Source: Lewinella sp. IMCC34183 (GTDB lineage Bacteria; Bacteroidota; Bacteroidia; Chitinophagales; Saprospiraceae). From it: 64,000 nt of DNA. Of the stretch, positions 34,619 to 42,563 are shown piece after piece. Below the pieces are notes generated by a model, which did no database searches, was not told where the DNA came from, and saw nothing but the letters and a program-made list of their open reading frames with translations. The first letter of the stretch is position 1. Every line of letters begins with the position of its first letter. Position numbers and translations under genes: made by a program. The stretch is from contig NZ_QMEM01000004.1 of the NCBI RefSeq assembly GCF_003390915.1, positions 124,001-188,000 of the forward strand. Reading direction: 5' to 3'.

Positions 34619-35059
34619 TTACTTGGTGACCAGTTCGGCGTCCGTCAGAACGTACATCAGTTGGTTGATGTTCTCGTCGTTCAGGTGCAGCTTGCCGCGC
34701 AGGGTGATGCGCTCGGTGCGGTACTTGACCGGCTCGGACGCGGTCACTTCCATCACCGTCTCCGGACCCGCGCCCCCGCAGAAGAAGCACATGTTGTAGG
34801 GAAAGGCACTGAAGACGAATTCGTTGTGGCTTTTATAGCCCTCCACGGGGACGATATAACCACTTATTTCGATGGTCTCCCCCTCCATGGCCCGCACGTC
34901 CTTGCCGAAGACCGGCACGTCGACCTTGAAGCCCAGGAGTTCGTCGTACTTCTTTTCGAAGCTGACCTTGGCCAGGTCCTGCCACACGGAAGCCGGGGCG
35001 GACTGGGCGTAGCCCACTGCGGAGGAAATGAAGAGGCTGAGAAGGAACAGGTAGCGCAT
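34619..35059 (-). CDS. small exported DUF3299-like protein
   Basis: 146 residues with a signal peptide (LFLLSLFISSAVGYAQ). The mature part has ISGYIVPVEGYKSHNEFVFS, then the cysteine-bearing AFPYNMCFFCGGAGPETVME and a C-terminal strand region (LRGKLHLNDENINQLMYVL), matching my recollection of DUF3299, an OB-like periplasmic domain of unknown role. ATG 35059 is used; the frame continues to 35347, but that part is only the Ala-coding shadow of the Gly-rich tail of the neighbouring TPM gene. Confidence 0.75.
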   Translation of the reverse strand: MRYLFLLSLFISSAVGYAQSAPASVWQDLAKVSFEKKYDELLGFKVDVPVFGKDVRAMEGETIEISGYIVPVEGYKSHNEFVFSAFPYNMCFFCGGAGPETVMEVTASEPVKYRTERITLRGKLHLNDENINQLMYVLTDAELVTK

Positions 35060-35135
35060 AGAGAAAGGGTTGGACGAAGATATACCTAACGCCCTGCCGG
35101 AGCAAAGGGCTGTCAACAAAGCGTTAAGGCCACGG

Positions 35136-35969
35136 CTACCAGCCACCGCCGGCACCGCCGCCGCCGAAGCCGCCGCCACCGAAGCCGCCAAATCCACCAC
35201 CGCCGCCGCCGCCGAAGCCACCACCACCACCGCCACCGCCGCCGAAGCCGCCAGGCAGGATGAACCAGCCGCCGCCGCGCCGCCGCCGCTTGTGGCCGTC
35301 GTAGGGACCGCCCCGCCAGTAGCCGCCGTCGTCGTCATCGTCGTCATCGTGCCGGTTACCGAAGCGGCTGATCAGCATAAAGATGATGAAGATGAAAATG
35401 AATACGAAGATCGGCGGGATACCGGGTTTGTTCTCCGGTACCTCGTCGGCGGTATACTCTCCCTTACCCGCGTCCATGATGGCCTGGGCGGCCCCGGAGA
35501 TTCCGGCGTAGTAGTCTCCCCGACGGAAAGCCGGCGTCATAATGTTGCGGATGATGCGGCCCGCCCGGGCATCGGGCAGAAAGCCCTCCACCCCGTAGCC
35601 GGTCTGGATGTAGATCTTGCGGTCGTCGCGGGCTACGTAGATCAGCACCCCGTTGTCCTTCTCCGGCGAACCACCGATACCCCAGGACTCGGCGATGGCG
35701 AGGCTGCGGTCGAAGACCGGCTGGCCCTGTAGGGAGGCTTCCGTCACCACCGCGATCTGGGTAGACGTCTCCGCGGCGTAGGCATTGAGCGCCTGCGTCA
35801 GCTGCGCCTGCTGGGCGGAGGTCATCAGGCCGGCGAAGTCGTTGACCAGCTGATTCGTGCTCCGCGGCACCTTGGGCTGGGCGAGCAGCGACAGGGAGGT
35901 CACCACCAGTACCAGCAGGGCCGCCCAGCGGGCTAGCCTGAAATTCGTTTTTCGTAGGTACTGGTTCAC
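35136..35969 (-). CDS. TPM-domain membrane protein with Gly-rich tail
   Basis: 277 residues. A signal peptide (LLVLVVTSLSLLAQP) leads into a TPM domain (about 35-180: VNDFAGLMTSAQQAQLTQAL, IAVVTEASLQGQPVFDRSLA, DNGVLIYVARDDRKIYIQTG, ARAGRIIRNIMTPAFRRGDY). A transmembrane helix follows (PPIFVFIFIFIIFMLISRF), then a Asp-rich turn (HDDDDDDDGG) and a tail of almost pure Gly with Phe, as in the YgcG group. TPM proteins are commonly encoded with LemA, as here; they have been linked to membrane quality control and, in plants, photosystem II repair. A second TPM gene follows upstream. Confidence 0.9.
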   Translation of the reverse strand: MNQYLRKTNFRLARWAALLVLVVTSLSLLAQPKVPRSTNQLVNDFAGLMTSAQQAQLTQALNAYAAETSTQIAVVTEASLQGQPVFDRSLAIAESWGIGGSPEKDNGVLIYVARDDRKIYIQTGYGVEGFLPDARAGRIIRNIMTPAFRRGDYYAGISGAAQAIMDAGKGEYTADEVPENKPGIPPIFVFIFIFIIFMLISRFGNRHDDDDDDDGGYWRGGPYDGHKRRRRGGGWFILPGGFGGGGGGGGGFGGGGGGGFGGFGGGGFGGGGAGGGW

Positions 35970-36001
35970 GGGATGGACTTGTAGCGCAGGGCACGGGGCG
36001 C

Positions 36002-36433
36002 CTACTTGTTATAGCTGATTTCGTCGGGTAGCTCGTTTACGTCGTCGGTCTGGTAGGGGAAGTATTCCTTCAGGTTGCGGCCGATCTGCTGGATGGCCAG
36101 CTCGATGCCGGTGGCAAAGTCGCCGCGCCGGAAGTGCTGCTGCATGAGGTCGCGCTCGCTGTCCCAGAAATCCTTCGGCACCACCTTGTTGATCCCCTCG
36201 TCTCCGAGGATGGCAAATTCCCGGCGGTCGACGGCCAGCAGGATCAGGACGCCATTGCGGTCCTGTGTGCTGTCCATCCCGAGCTCGTGGAAGAGGCGCT
36301 TGGCCACCTCGAGGGCGGGCTTGCGCGCACCGACTTCCACGTGTACGCGGATCTCCCCCGAAGTAGCGAGCTCGGCCTCGCGAATGGCGCCGACGATGCG
36401 GCTTTCTTCCTCCTTGTTGAAAAATCGGACCAT
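36002..36433 (-). CDS. TPM-domain protein without signal peptide
   Basis: 143 residues, essentially one TPM domain: FNKEEESRIVGAIREAELATS, EIRVHVEVGARKPALEVAKR, RNGVLILLAVDRREFAILGD, WDSERDLMQQHFRRGDFATG. There is no signal or tail, so it should be cytoplasmic or act with the membrane-bound TPM partner. Its ATG shares one base with the LemA stop (TAATG), so the two are translationally coupled, and the membrane TPM gene follows after 32 bp. The set LemA-TPM-TPM is a common Bacteroidota unit. Confidence 0.88.
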   Translation of the reverse strand: MVRFFNKEEESRIVGAIREAELATSGEIRVHVEVGARKPALEVAKRLFHELGMDSTQDRNGVLILLAVDRREFAILGDEGINKVVPKDFWDSERDLMQQHFRRGDFATGIELAIQQIGRNLKEYFPYQTDDVNELPDEISYNK

Positions 36434-37020
36434 TAAAATTCTACCGTCGGGGCGTTTTGGGCGCCGGCTTCGGCCTGGAATTGCGGCTTCTGGTCAAATC
36501 CGAAGACGGTAGCGAAGACGGCACCGGGGAAGCGCCGCACCTGCTTGTTGTACTCGGTGGCGGTTTCGTTGAAGCGGCTGCGGGCTACGGCGATGCGGTT
36601 TTCGGTACCGGCCAGCTCGTCCTGGAGGGCCTGAAATTGCTGGTTGGACTGCAGTTGCGGGTAGGCTTCCGCGGTGGCCAGCAGGCGTCCGAGCCCCTGC
36701 GAAACCTGGGCCTGGGCGGCCTGGAACTGTTCCAGCATCTCGGGCGAGAGGTCGTTGGCGTTGATGTTGATCGAGCTGGCCTTGGCGCGGGCCTCGGTCA
36801 CGGCCTCCAGCGTACCTCGCTCGAATTCGGCGGCCCCCTTGACGGTGTTCACCAGGTTGGGGATCAGGTCAGAACGGCGCTGGTACTGGGTCTCTACGTC
36901 GGACCATACCTGCTCCACGTTCTCCTCGGCGTCCACGAAGCCGTTGTAGCTGCTGCAGCCCGCGATGAGCAGGATGGCCAGTATGCCTACGACAACGGCG
37001 AGGGTAGTAAATGATCTCAT
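36433..37020 (-). CDS. lemA: LemA family membrane protein
   Basis: 195 residues. One N-terminal transmembrane helix with cysteine (VVGILAILLIAGCSSYNGFV), which may also be lipidated, then the LemA helical bundle: VEQVWSDVETQYQRRSDLIP NLV (about 35-57, the family signature), AQAQVSQGLGRLLATAEAYP and the final NKQVRRFPGAVFATVFGFDQ. LemA proteins are envelope helical proteins of uncertain role. The start overlaps the MeaB stop by four bases (ATGA) and the stop overlaps the next TPM start, so the string is a tight operon. Confidence 0.92.
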   Translation of the reverse strand: MRSFTTLAVVVGILAILLIAGCSSYNGFVDAEENVEQVWSDVETQYQRRSDLIPNLVNTVKGAAEFERGTLEAVTEARAKASSININANDLSPEMLEQFQAAQAQVSQGLGRLLATAEAYPQLQSNQQFQALQDELAGTENRIAVARSRFNETATEYNKQVRRFPGAVFATVFGFDQKPQFQAEAGAQNAPTVEF

Positions 37021-38009
37021 GGTTTCTCTGATTTTAAAAACTCCGCCAGTATAACACCGGCGGCCGCTGGAATGGTGATGTGTTTGTCGAGTCGGTGGCG
37101 TAGTTCGTCGGTTCCCGCCCCGCCCGCATCCAGGTAAACGTCAAGCTTTCTTAGCAGTTCGCGCCGCACCTGCTCGCGCAGCCACTGTACGCGCTGGTCG
37201 GCGCGGCGGCGGTCGATCTCCCGCGTGAGCCGTTCCCGGTACCGTTCCAGCCGGTCGGCCGCCTCGGGAATGCCGGCGCCCGTCAGGGCGCTGGCGATCG
37301 CCACCTCTACCGTCCAGCCGTCGGGCCGGGCGGGGGCGAGGTGCAGGCCCCGGCGCAGCTCGGCCGCCGCCAGCCGCGCCTCCCGCGGCAGGGCATCGGC
37401 CTTGTTCACGATCAGGTGGTCGGCCAGTTCCAGGATGCCGCGCTTGATGCCCTGCAGGTCATCGCCCGCGGCGGGCTGTCCGAGCAGCAAGAAGGCATCC
37501 GTCATCCCGTGCACCTGCCATTCGGCCTGGCCCACGCCTACGGTTTCCACGATCACATAGTCGTAGCCCGCCGCCTCGCAGAGCAGTACGGCCGCCCGGC
37601 TGGCGGGGCCCACGCCGCCCAGTTCACCGGCGTTGGGGCTGGGCCGTATATATGCCTGTGGCTCGCGGGTAAGCAGTTCCATGCGGGTCTTGTCGCCCAG
37701 GATGCTGCCGCCGCTGAGGCTGCTGGTCGGGTCGATCGCCAGCACCGCGAGCCGGTGGCCCCGGCGGAGCAGCTCGAGCCCCAAGGCCTCGATGAAGGTT
37801 GACTTCCCCACCCCTGGCGTACCGCTGATGCCGAGCCGGAAGGTCGGCCGCACGGGCGGGCGGCGCTCGGCGAGCGCGATCAGCTCGGCGGCGGCGGCAC
37901 GGTCCGCGGGCCGGCTGCTCTCCACCAGGGTGATGGCCCTGCCCAGGGCCCGCCGGTGGCGCGGCGATTGCAGGTCGGCAAAGAGGGCGGCGGGGTCCAT
38001 GGCGCGCAT
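37017..38009 (-). CDS. meaB: MeaB/ArgK-type GTPase, chaperone of methylmalonyl-CoA mutase
   Basis: 330 residues of the G3E-type GTPase family that protects and reloads B12-dependent methylmalonyl-CoA mutase. Walker A is SGTPGVGKSTFIEALG (about 62-77). LAVLAIDPTSSLSGGSILGD follows, then MELLTREPQAYIRPSP, the switch region VIVETVGVGQAEWQVHGMTD and the guanine motif LIVNKADALP (about 198-207). The methylmalonyl-CoA epimerase gene lies 2.8 kb away on the other strand, which supports an active propionate/methylmalonyl route; the mutase genes are not in the window. Overlaps both neighbours by 1-4 bases. Confidence 0.93.
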   Translation of the reverse strand: MRAMDPAALFADLQSPRHRRALGRAITLVESSRPADRAAAAELIALAERRPPVRPTFRLGISGTPGVGKSTFIEALGLELLRRGHRLAVLAIDPTSSLSGGSILGDKTRMELLTREPQAYIRPSPNAGELGGVGPASRAAVLLCEAAGYDYVIVETVGVGQAEWQVHGMTDAFLLLGQPAAGDDLQGIKRGILELADHLIVNKADALPREARLAAAELRRGLHLAPARPDGWTVEVAIASALTGAGIPEAADRLERYRERLTREIDRRRADQRVQWLREQVRRELLRKLDVYLDAGGAGTDELRHRLDKHITIPAAAGVILAEFLKSEKP

Positions 38010-39052
38010 CAGCTATGCAGGTCGAAGAGTTGGCGGAGGGCGCCGATCTGCTCGGGGTTGCCCACCACGATAAAGCTTCCTCCGGGTTCCAGCACCGTTT
38101 CGGGGCCCGGGTTCACCTGGTATTTGCCGCCCCCCAGGCGGTGGCCGATGATGTTGATGCCCGTGCTCGCCCGCAGGTGGAGGTCGGCGATGGGTTTGCC
38201 CCGGTACTGGTCCGGGATCTGGTCGTAGCGCAGTTCCTCGAAGCCGATATCGGCCGACAGCTCATTCGTGATGAAGCTGAAGAACTCGATCGCCCCGGGC
38301 TTGGAGATCAGGGTGGCCATGTAGAAGCCGCCAATCTGCTCCGGCATGATCACGTGGCTGGCTCCCGCCTTGATCATCTTCTGCCGCCCCCGCACCTCCT
38401 TGGCCCGGCTCACGATCCGGAGTTTTGGATTCAGGTCCTTGGACGACAGGACAATGAAGAGGTTGTCGCTATCGTCGTTCAGGGCGGTGATGAGGGAATC
38501 GGCCCGCTCGATGCCCGCGGCGAAGAGGGCATCGTCGTGGGTGGCGTCGTCGAAAACGTACAGGATATCGTCGTCTTCCTCCAGCAGGGGCTGTAGCTTC
38601 TCGGGGTCCTGCTCGATGATCACGAACGGCTCGCCGTGCAGCTGCAGGTGGCTCACGATTTCGCGGCCGTACTTGCCGTAGCCGCACACGATGGTATGCC
38701 CGTCAAGTTTGGCGATCTTCGACTGAATCCGGTTGTACTGCATGGTCTCGAATAATCTTCCGTCAAAAACGTAGTAGGAAAAGGCCGCCAGCACGTAGCC
38801 CACGATGCCGATGTTGACCACCACCAGTCCCGAGACGAACAGCCGCCCGGCGTCCGACAGCGGCCGCACCTCCCCAAAGCCCACCGTCGAGATCGTAATC
38901 ACCGACATGTAAAAGGCCTCCAGCGCGGTGTACCCCTCGATCAGCATCAGCCCGAGCGTACCGACCCCCATCGTCAGGATGAGCAGTACGACCGCCAGCC
39001 GCAGGTCCAGGGCATTGGAGGAAAGGTTCAGTCCGGAAAAGCGGCGGGCCAT
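38009..39052 (-). CDS. two-helix potassium channel with RCK (TrkA-N/TrkA-C) domains
   Basis: 347 residues. Two transmembrane helices (about 19-38 and 73-95) flank a pore loop with selectivity filter STVGFGEV (about 55-62), as in MthK/Kch-type channels. The cytoplasmic part begins HTIVCGYGKYGREIVSHLQL, the Rossmann RCK domain, continues with ADSLITALNDDSDNLFIVLS, and ends with a TrkA-C domain (LHLRASTGINIIGHRLGGGK). It probably opens in response to a ligand such as Ca2+ or a nucleotide, not determined by sequence. Its stop overlaps the MeaB start by one base. TACCTTTA lies on the minus strand 4 bp before the ATG. Confidence 0.92.
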   Translation of the reverse strand: MARRFSGLNLSSNALDLRLAVVLLILTMGVGTLGLMLIEGYTALEAFYMSVITISTVGFGEVRPLSDAGRLFVSGLVVVNIGIVGYVLAAFSYYVFDGRLFETMQYNRIQSKIAKLDGHTIVCGYGKYGREIVSHLQLHGEPFVIIEQDPEKLQPLLEEDDDILYVFDDATHDDALFAAGIERADSLITALNDDSDNLFIVLSSKDLNPKLRIVSRAKEVRGRQKMIKAGASHVIMPEQIGGFYMATLISKPGAIEFFSFITNELSADIGFEELRYDQIPDQYRGKPIADLHLRASTGINIIGHRLGGGKYQVNPGPETVLEPGGSFIVVGNPEQIGALRQLFDLHS

Positions 39053-39065
39053 GGGGTAAAGGTAG

Positions 39066-39206
39066 TTGGTGCGTTACTGAGGTGGTGGGTTGGTGCATTA
39101 CTGCATTACTGCATTGGCGCGTTTATGTGGTGCATACCCCTCGCTGCGCTCGGGTGGGTGCGGGTCAACGCAGCAATTCAGCAATTCACCAATGCACTAA
39201 CGCACC
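39066..39206. repeat. paired 8-bp-period arrays with a CCCACCCGAGCGCAGCGAGG core
   Basis: Left arm 39066-39123 (TTGGTGCA, TTACTGCA, TTACTGCA, TTGGCGCG), core 39136-39164, right arm 39167-39206 (AACGCAGC, AATTCAGC, AATTCACC, AATGCACT, AACGCACC). The arms are roughly reverse complements and could form a long irregular hairpin. The right arm contains the proA stop codon (39197-39199) and its last codons. Confidence 0.8.
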
Positions 39207-40462
39207 TGCCCCCCACCCCGCACCAGCCACTTATAGCTGGTCAGCGCCTCCAGGCCCATCGGCCCGCGGGCGTGCAGTTTCTGGGTGCTGATGCCGATCT
39301 CGGCTCCGAGCTCGAACTGGCCGCCGTCGGTGAAGGCGGTGCTGCTGTTCACGTACACCACGGCCGCATCCACCTCGCGGAGGTAGCGTTCCTGGTTTAC
39401 CTCGTCGTCGCTCACGATGCTCTCGCTGTGGCGGCTGCCGTACCGGGCCACGTGGGCGATGGCCTCCTCGATACCTTCCACCACCTTCACGGACATCGCC
39501 ATACGGAGGAATTCGGTACCAAAGGAATCTTCGTTGGCGTGTTTGAGCAGGTCGGCGGGGTATTGGCCTTCCAGCGCCGCGTAGGCATCGGAGTCGGCGT
39601 ACACTTCACAGCGGTGGGTACTCCCCAGCGGTTCCAGCAGGAAGGGCAGCTTACCGAGTTGCGCTTGGTGCAGCAGCAAGCAGTCGAGGGCATTGCACAC
39701 GCTCACGCGGCGCGCCTTGGCATTAGTAATAATGTCTTTGGCCCAGTCCAGATTGGCCGGCGCATCCACGTAAGTGTGACAAATACCGGCACCGGTTTCG
39801 ATGACGGGCACCGTAGCGTTGGCCCGCACGTGGTCGATCAGTCCCTGGCTGCCGCGGGGGATGATCACGTCGACCAGTCCGTCGGCGGTCAGGATGGGCT
39901 GCAGGGCCCCGCGCTCGGCGGGGGCCAGGTAGCAGGCGGGCGGCAGATCGGTATCGGCAAGGGCCCGGTCGATGAGCTTTTTGATCGCGCGGTTGCTGTC
40001 GGCGGCGTCGCGGCTCCCCTTGAGTACGGTGGCGTTGCCGGCCTTGAGGTTGAGGGCGAATACATCAAAGGTGACGTTGGGCCGCGACTCGAATACGATG
40101 CCCACTACCCCGATCGGTACGCTCACCCGGCTCAGTTGCAGGCCGTTGGCGAGGATACGGTCCTCGAGCGTACGGCCCAGTGGCGAGGGCAGGCCGGCCA
40201 CCCGGCGCAAGTCGGCGGCGATGGCCCGCAGGCGGTCCTCGTTGAGCAGCAGGCGGTCGTATTTCGGGTTGTTGCTGTCCATTCGTGACAGGTCCGCGCG
40301 GTTCGCGGCCAGCAAGTCCTCCATTTCTGACTCCGCCAGATCGGCCAGCCGGCACAGGCAGGCGTTGAGGCGGTCCGGGGAGAGGCGGTTGAGAAGGGCG
40401 GCGGCGGCGCGCAGGTGCTGCAGTTCACCGCGTATATCGGTAGGGGTCTGGGTATCGGTCAT
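39197..40462 (-). CDS. proA: glutamate-5-semialdehyde dehydrogenase
   Basis: 421 residues; reduces gamma-glutamyl phosphate to glutamate semialdehyde in proline synthesis. Landmarks are VPIGVVGIVFESRPNVTFDV, NLKAGNATVLKGSRDAADSN, VDVIIPRGSQGLIDHV, VIETGAGICHTYVDAPANLD and the catalytic cysteine region RRVSVCNALDCLLLHQ. The C-terminus has TAFTDGGQFELGAEIGISTQ. ATG 40462 is right; the frame runs open to 40786 through repeats and the divergent spacer. proB and proC are not nearby. A TATTTTTG box lies 27 bp before the ATG (minus, 40496-40489). The last codons lie inside an octamer repeat array. Confidence 0.95.
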   Translation of the reverse strand: MTDTQTPTDIRGELQHLRAAAALLNRLSPDRLNACLCRLADLAESEMEDLLAANRADLSRMDSNNPKYDRLLLNEDRLRAIAADLRRVAGLPSPLGRTLEDRILANGLQLSRVSVPIGVVGIVFESRPNVTFDVFALNLKAGNATVLKGSRDAADSNRAIKKLIDRALADTDLPPACYLAPAERGALQPILTADGLVDVIIPRGSQGLIDHVRANATVPVIETGAGICHTYVDAPANLDWAKDIITNAKARRVSVCNALDCLLLHQAQLGKLPFLLEPLGSTHRCEVYADSDAYAALEGQYPADLLKHANEDSFGTEFLRMAMSVKVVEGIEEAIAHVARYGSRHSESIVSDDEVNQERYLREVDAAVVYVNSSTAFTDGGQFELGAEIGISTQKLHARGPMGLEALTSYKWLVRGGGQVR

Positions 40463-40488
40463 GGTGCTCCTCGGGTTACTTGGACGGT

Positions 40489-40496
40489 CAAAAATA
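40489..40496 (-). promoter_or_regulatory. candidate -7 box for proA
   Basis: TATTTTTG on the minus strand fits TAnnTTTG exactly, 27 bp before the proA ATG. No -33 TTTG at standard spacing. Confidence 0.4.
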
Positions 40497-40504
40497 GGGG
40501 ATTC

Positions 40505-40650
40505 AGCCTGCAACCAGCTAACCAGCAACCTGACAACCCACACCCCCACTCCGGGCATCGGATGAGGCCTCGCTGCGCTTGGCTCGCATCCGATGACCTC
40601 CGCTAACCCGTAACCAGCACCCAGCACCCCGACAACCCCCACCCCCCAAA
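40505..40650. repeat. octamer-like arrays around a CATCGGATG hairpin
   Basis: AACCAGCT, AACCAGCA and ACCTGACA words (about 40511-40540) and AACCAGCA and CCCAGCAC words (about 40612-40630) flank a 9-bp perfect stem (40556-40564 with 40587-40595) whose loop contains CCTCGCTGCGCTTGGC. The gap 40463-40763 between divergent proA and the epimerase gene holds this structure and nothing else I can name. Confidence 0.55.
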
Positions 40651-40763
40651 AGACGTTGTCCACCGGACAAGTACCGCTAACCCCGACGCGGCCGATTGCC
40701 CCACCCGAAAGCCCTACCCTACGGACGCCCCGCGCACCCGCGTCCCCGCCAAACGAAAACCCC

Positions 40764-41171
40764 ATGCGACTTGAACACATCGGCATCGCGGTGACCCACC
40801 TCGACGAAAGCGAAGACCTTCTGCAGCGCCTCCTCGGCCGCGGCAGCTACAAGCGGGAAACCGTGGCCGAGCAGTCCGTGACCACCAGCTTCTTCACGGG
40901 CGGATCGGGGGAGGCGAAGCTCGAACTCGTCGCTCCGGAAGGGGCGGCCGGTCCAATCCAGAAGTATCTCGAGAAGCGCGGCCCCGGCATTCACCACCTG
41001 GCCTTCGAGGTTGACGATATTGCCGCGGAGATGCGGCGGCTGAAGGACGATGGCTTCGAACTACTGCAGGAACTGCCCAGCGAGGGGGCCGACAACAAGC
41101 TCGTCTGCTTCCTCCACCCCAAAAGCACCAACGGCGTGCTGGTCGAGATCTGTCAAACCCGCCGCGAATGA
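40764..41171 (+). CDS. mce: methylmalonyl-CoA epimerase
   Basis: 135 residues of the vicinal oxygen chelate fold; interconverts the R and S forms of methylmalonyl-CoA. It starts MRLEHIGIAVTHLDESEDLL with the first metal histidine (H5). KLELVAPEGA and GIHHLAFEVDDI follow (second histidine), ending FLHPKSTNGVLVEICQ with the glutamate ligand. ATG 40764 is clear. The stop overlaps the MFS start (ATGA), so the carrier is probably co-expressed. Together with meaB across the divergent spacer, it indicates propionate or methylmalonyl-CoA metabolism. Confidence 0.94.
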   Translation: MRLEHIGIAVTHLDESEDLLQRLLGRGSYKRETVAEQSVTTSFFTGGSGEAKLELVAPEGAAGPIQKYLEKRGPGIHHLAFEVDDIAAEMRRLKDDGFELLQELPSEGADNKLVCFLHPKSTNGVLVEICQTRRE

Positions 41172-42424
41172 TCCACGAGAAGCGCCTGCTGCTGATCCTG
41201 GCGACCGTGCAGTTCTGTCACATTATCGACTTCATGATCGTCATGCCGCTGGGCAAGACCATCATGCGGGAATTCTCCATCGCCCCGGGTCAGTTTGCCT
41301 GGGTGGTGAGCTCATACGCCCTGGCGGCCTTCCTCGGCAACCTGGTGAGTACGGTGGTGATCGACCGCTTCGACCGGCGCGCGGCCCTGCTTTTTCTGTT
41401 CTCCTGCTTCACGGTGGGTACCCTGGCGTGCGCCTTCGCGCCTACGTACGGTTTCCTGCTGGCGGCCCGCTTCGGTACCGGCCTGTTCGGGGGTACGCTC
41501 GGGGCGCTGGTGCTGGCCATCGTGGGCGACGTGATCCCGCTGGAGCGGCGTGCCTCGGCCATGGGCTGGGTGATGACGGCCTTTTCGGCGGCCAGCGTCG
41601 TCGGGGTACCGGCGGGTATCTGGATCGCAGCGGAGTTTGGCTGGAGCACCCCCTTCCTCGCTACGGCCGCGCTGGCGGCGGCCTTCGTCACCGTTGCGTT
41701 CTTCTTCGTGCCCTCCATGCGCGGTCATTTGGTGGAGCAGACCATCGTGCCCGGGGGAGACATGGGCGAAGTCGGCGACGACCCCGAGGCGCAGCTCCTG
41801 CAACCCCGCTCGGTGAGCAGCAAGATCGCGGCTCCCTTCCGCGCCATCTTCACCAACCCCAACCAGCGTGCGGCCCTGCTTTTCACCCTCACCCTGATGC
41901 TGGGCCACTTCACGATCATCCCCTTCATTGCGCCGTACATGCAGATCAACGTGGGCTTCGCCGACAAGCAGGTGAGCCTGATCTACCTGATCGGGGGCTT
42001 GCTGACGGTGGTGCTGCTGCCGCTCTTCGGCCGGCTGGCGGACCGCTACGGGCGGCTGCGGGTATTCACGATCGCCTCAGTACTGGCGCTTTTCAGCATC
42101 TTCGCGATCACCAACCTGGATACGGACTCCATCCCGATCGCCCTGTTGGTGACCAGTTCCTTCTTCGTGGTGGCCAGCGGCCGCAACGTACCCGCCACGA
42201 CCATGGTCACCTCCGTAGTGCGCCCCGAGAACCGCGGCGGCTTCATGAGCATCCGGCAGTCGGTCAACGAACTGGCGCTGTTCTTCAGCAGCGCGGTGGC
42301 GGGCTTCATCATCACCGAGGGCCCCGACGGAAAGCTGGAGCACTACGAAGTGCTGGGCTACTTCACTATTCTCATGAGCATCGTGGCGGTGTTCGCCGCG
42401 CGGCGGATTCGGGCGGTCGCTTGA
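41168..42424 (+). CDS. MFS transporter, drug:proton antiporter type
   Basis: 418 residues with 12 predicted helices. The first helix has FCHIIDFMIVMPLGKTIMRE, with the acidic residue typical of DHA1-type carriers. Loop 2-3 is VVIDRFDRRAALLFLF (motif A: D-R-x-x-R-R), and helix 5 has GVPAGIWIAAEFGWSTPFL (antiporter motif C-like). The second half repeats motif A as FGRLADRYGRLRVFTI. The AraJ/YdhP type is a fair match; the substrate is unknown. Coupled by a 4-base overlap to the epimerase gene. Its TGA is the first part of an octamer hairpin array. Confidence 0.88.
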   Translation: MIHEKRLLLILATVQFCHIIDFMIVMPLGKTIMREFSIAPGQFAWVVSSYALAAFLGNLVSTVVIDRFDRRAALLFLFSCFTVGTLACAFAPTYGFLLAARFGTGLFGGTLGALVLAIVGDVIPLERRASAMGWVMTAFSAASVVGVPAGIWIAAEFGWSTPFLATAALAAAFVTVAFFFVPSMRGHLVEQTIVPGGDMGEVGDDPEAQLLQPRSVSSKIAAPFRAIFTNPNQRAALLFTLTLMLGHFTIIPFIAPYMQINVGFADKQVSLIYLIGGLLTVVLLPLFGRLADRYGRLRVFTIASVLALFSIFAITNLDTDSIPIALLVTSSFFVVASGRNVPATTMVTSVVRPENRGGFMSIRQSVNELALFFSSAVAGFIITEGPDGKLEHYEVLGYFTILMSIVAVFAARRIRAVA

Positions 42425-42545
42425 TTGGCGCGTTGTTGAATTACTGCATTGGTGCGTTGGCCCGCATGCCATCTACCCCTCGCTGTGATCGGGTGGGGCC
42501 ATGCGGGCTAACGCACCAATGCGCAACGCACCAATTCACCAACGA
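42424..42545. repeat. long octamer-based hairpin between the MFS gene and purN
   Basis: 23-bp arms at 42446-42468 and 42500-42522 match with one mismatch (a G-U in RNA). Outside them AATTACTG-type words face AATTCACC-type words and extend the pairing. The loop holds ACCCCTCGCTGTGATCGGGT, the core also seen at 39136-39160. It begins at the MFS stop codon and ends 18 bp before the purN ATG. Confidence 0.85.
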
Positions 42546-42563
42546 ATTTCCGTTCTTGCAACC

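Noticed and set aside
35060-35347. Ala-rich N-terminal extension of the DUF3299-like protein
   Set aside because: It is the alternative frame of the Gly-rich tail codons of the TPM gene; a signal peptide begins at 35059.
39167-39206. Integron attC-like sites in the octamer hairpins
   Set aside because: GCTAAC/GTTRRRY-like words occur by chance, but there is no ordered R/L box layout, no integrase and no cassette array.
40463-40786. N-terminal extension of proA
   Set aside because: Runs through intergenic repeats; ATG 40462 gives a normal ProA.
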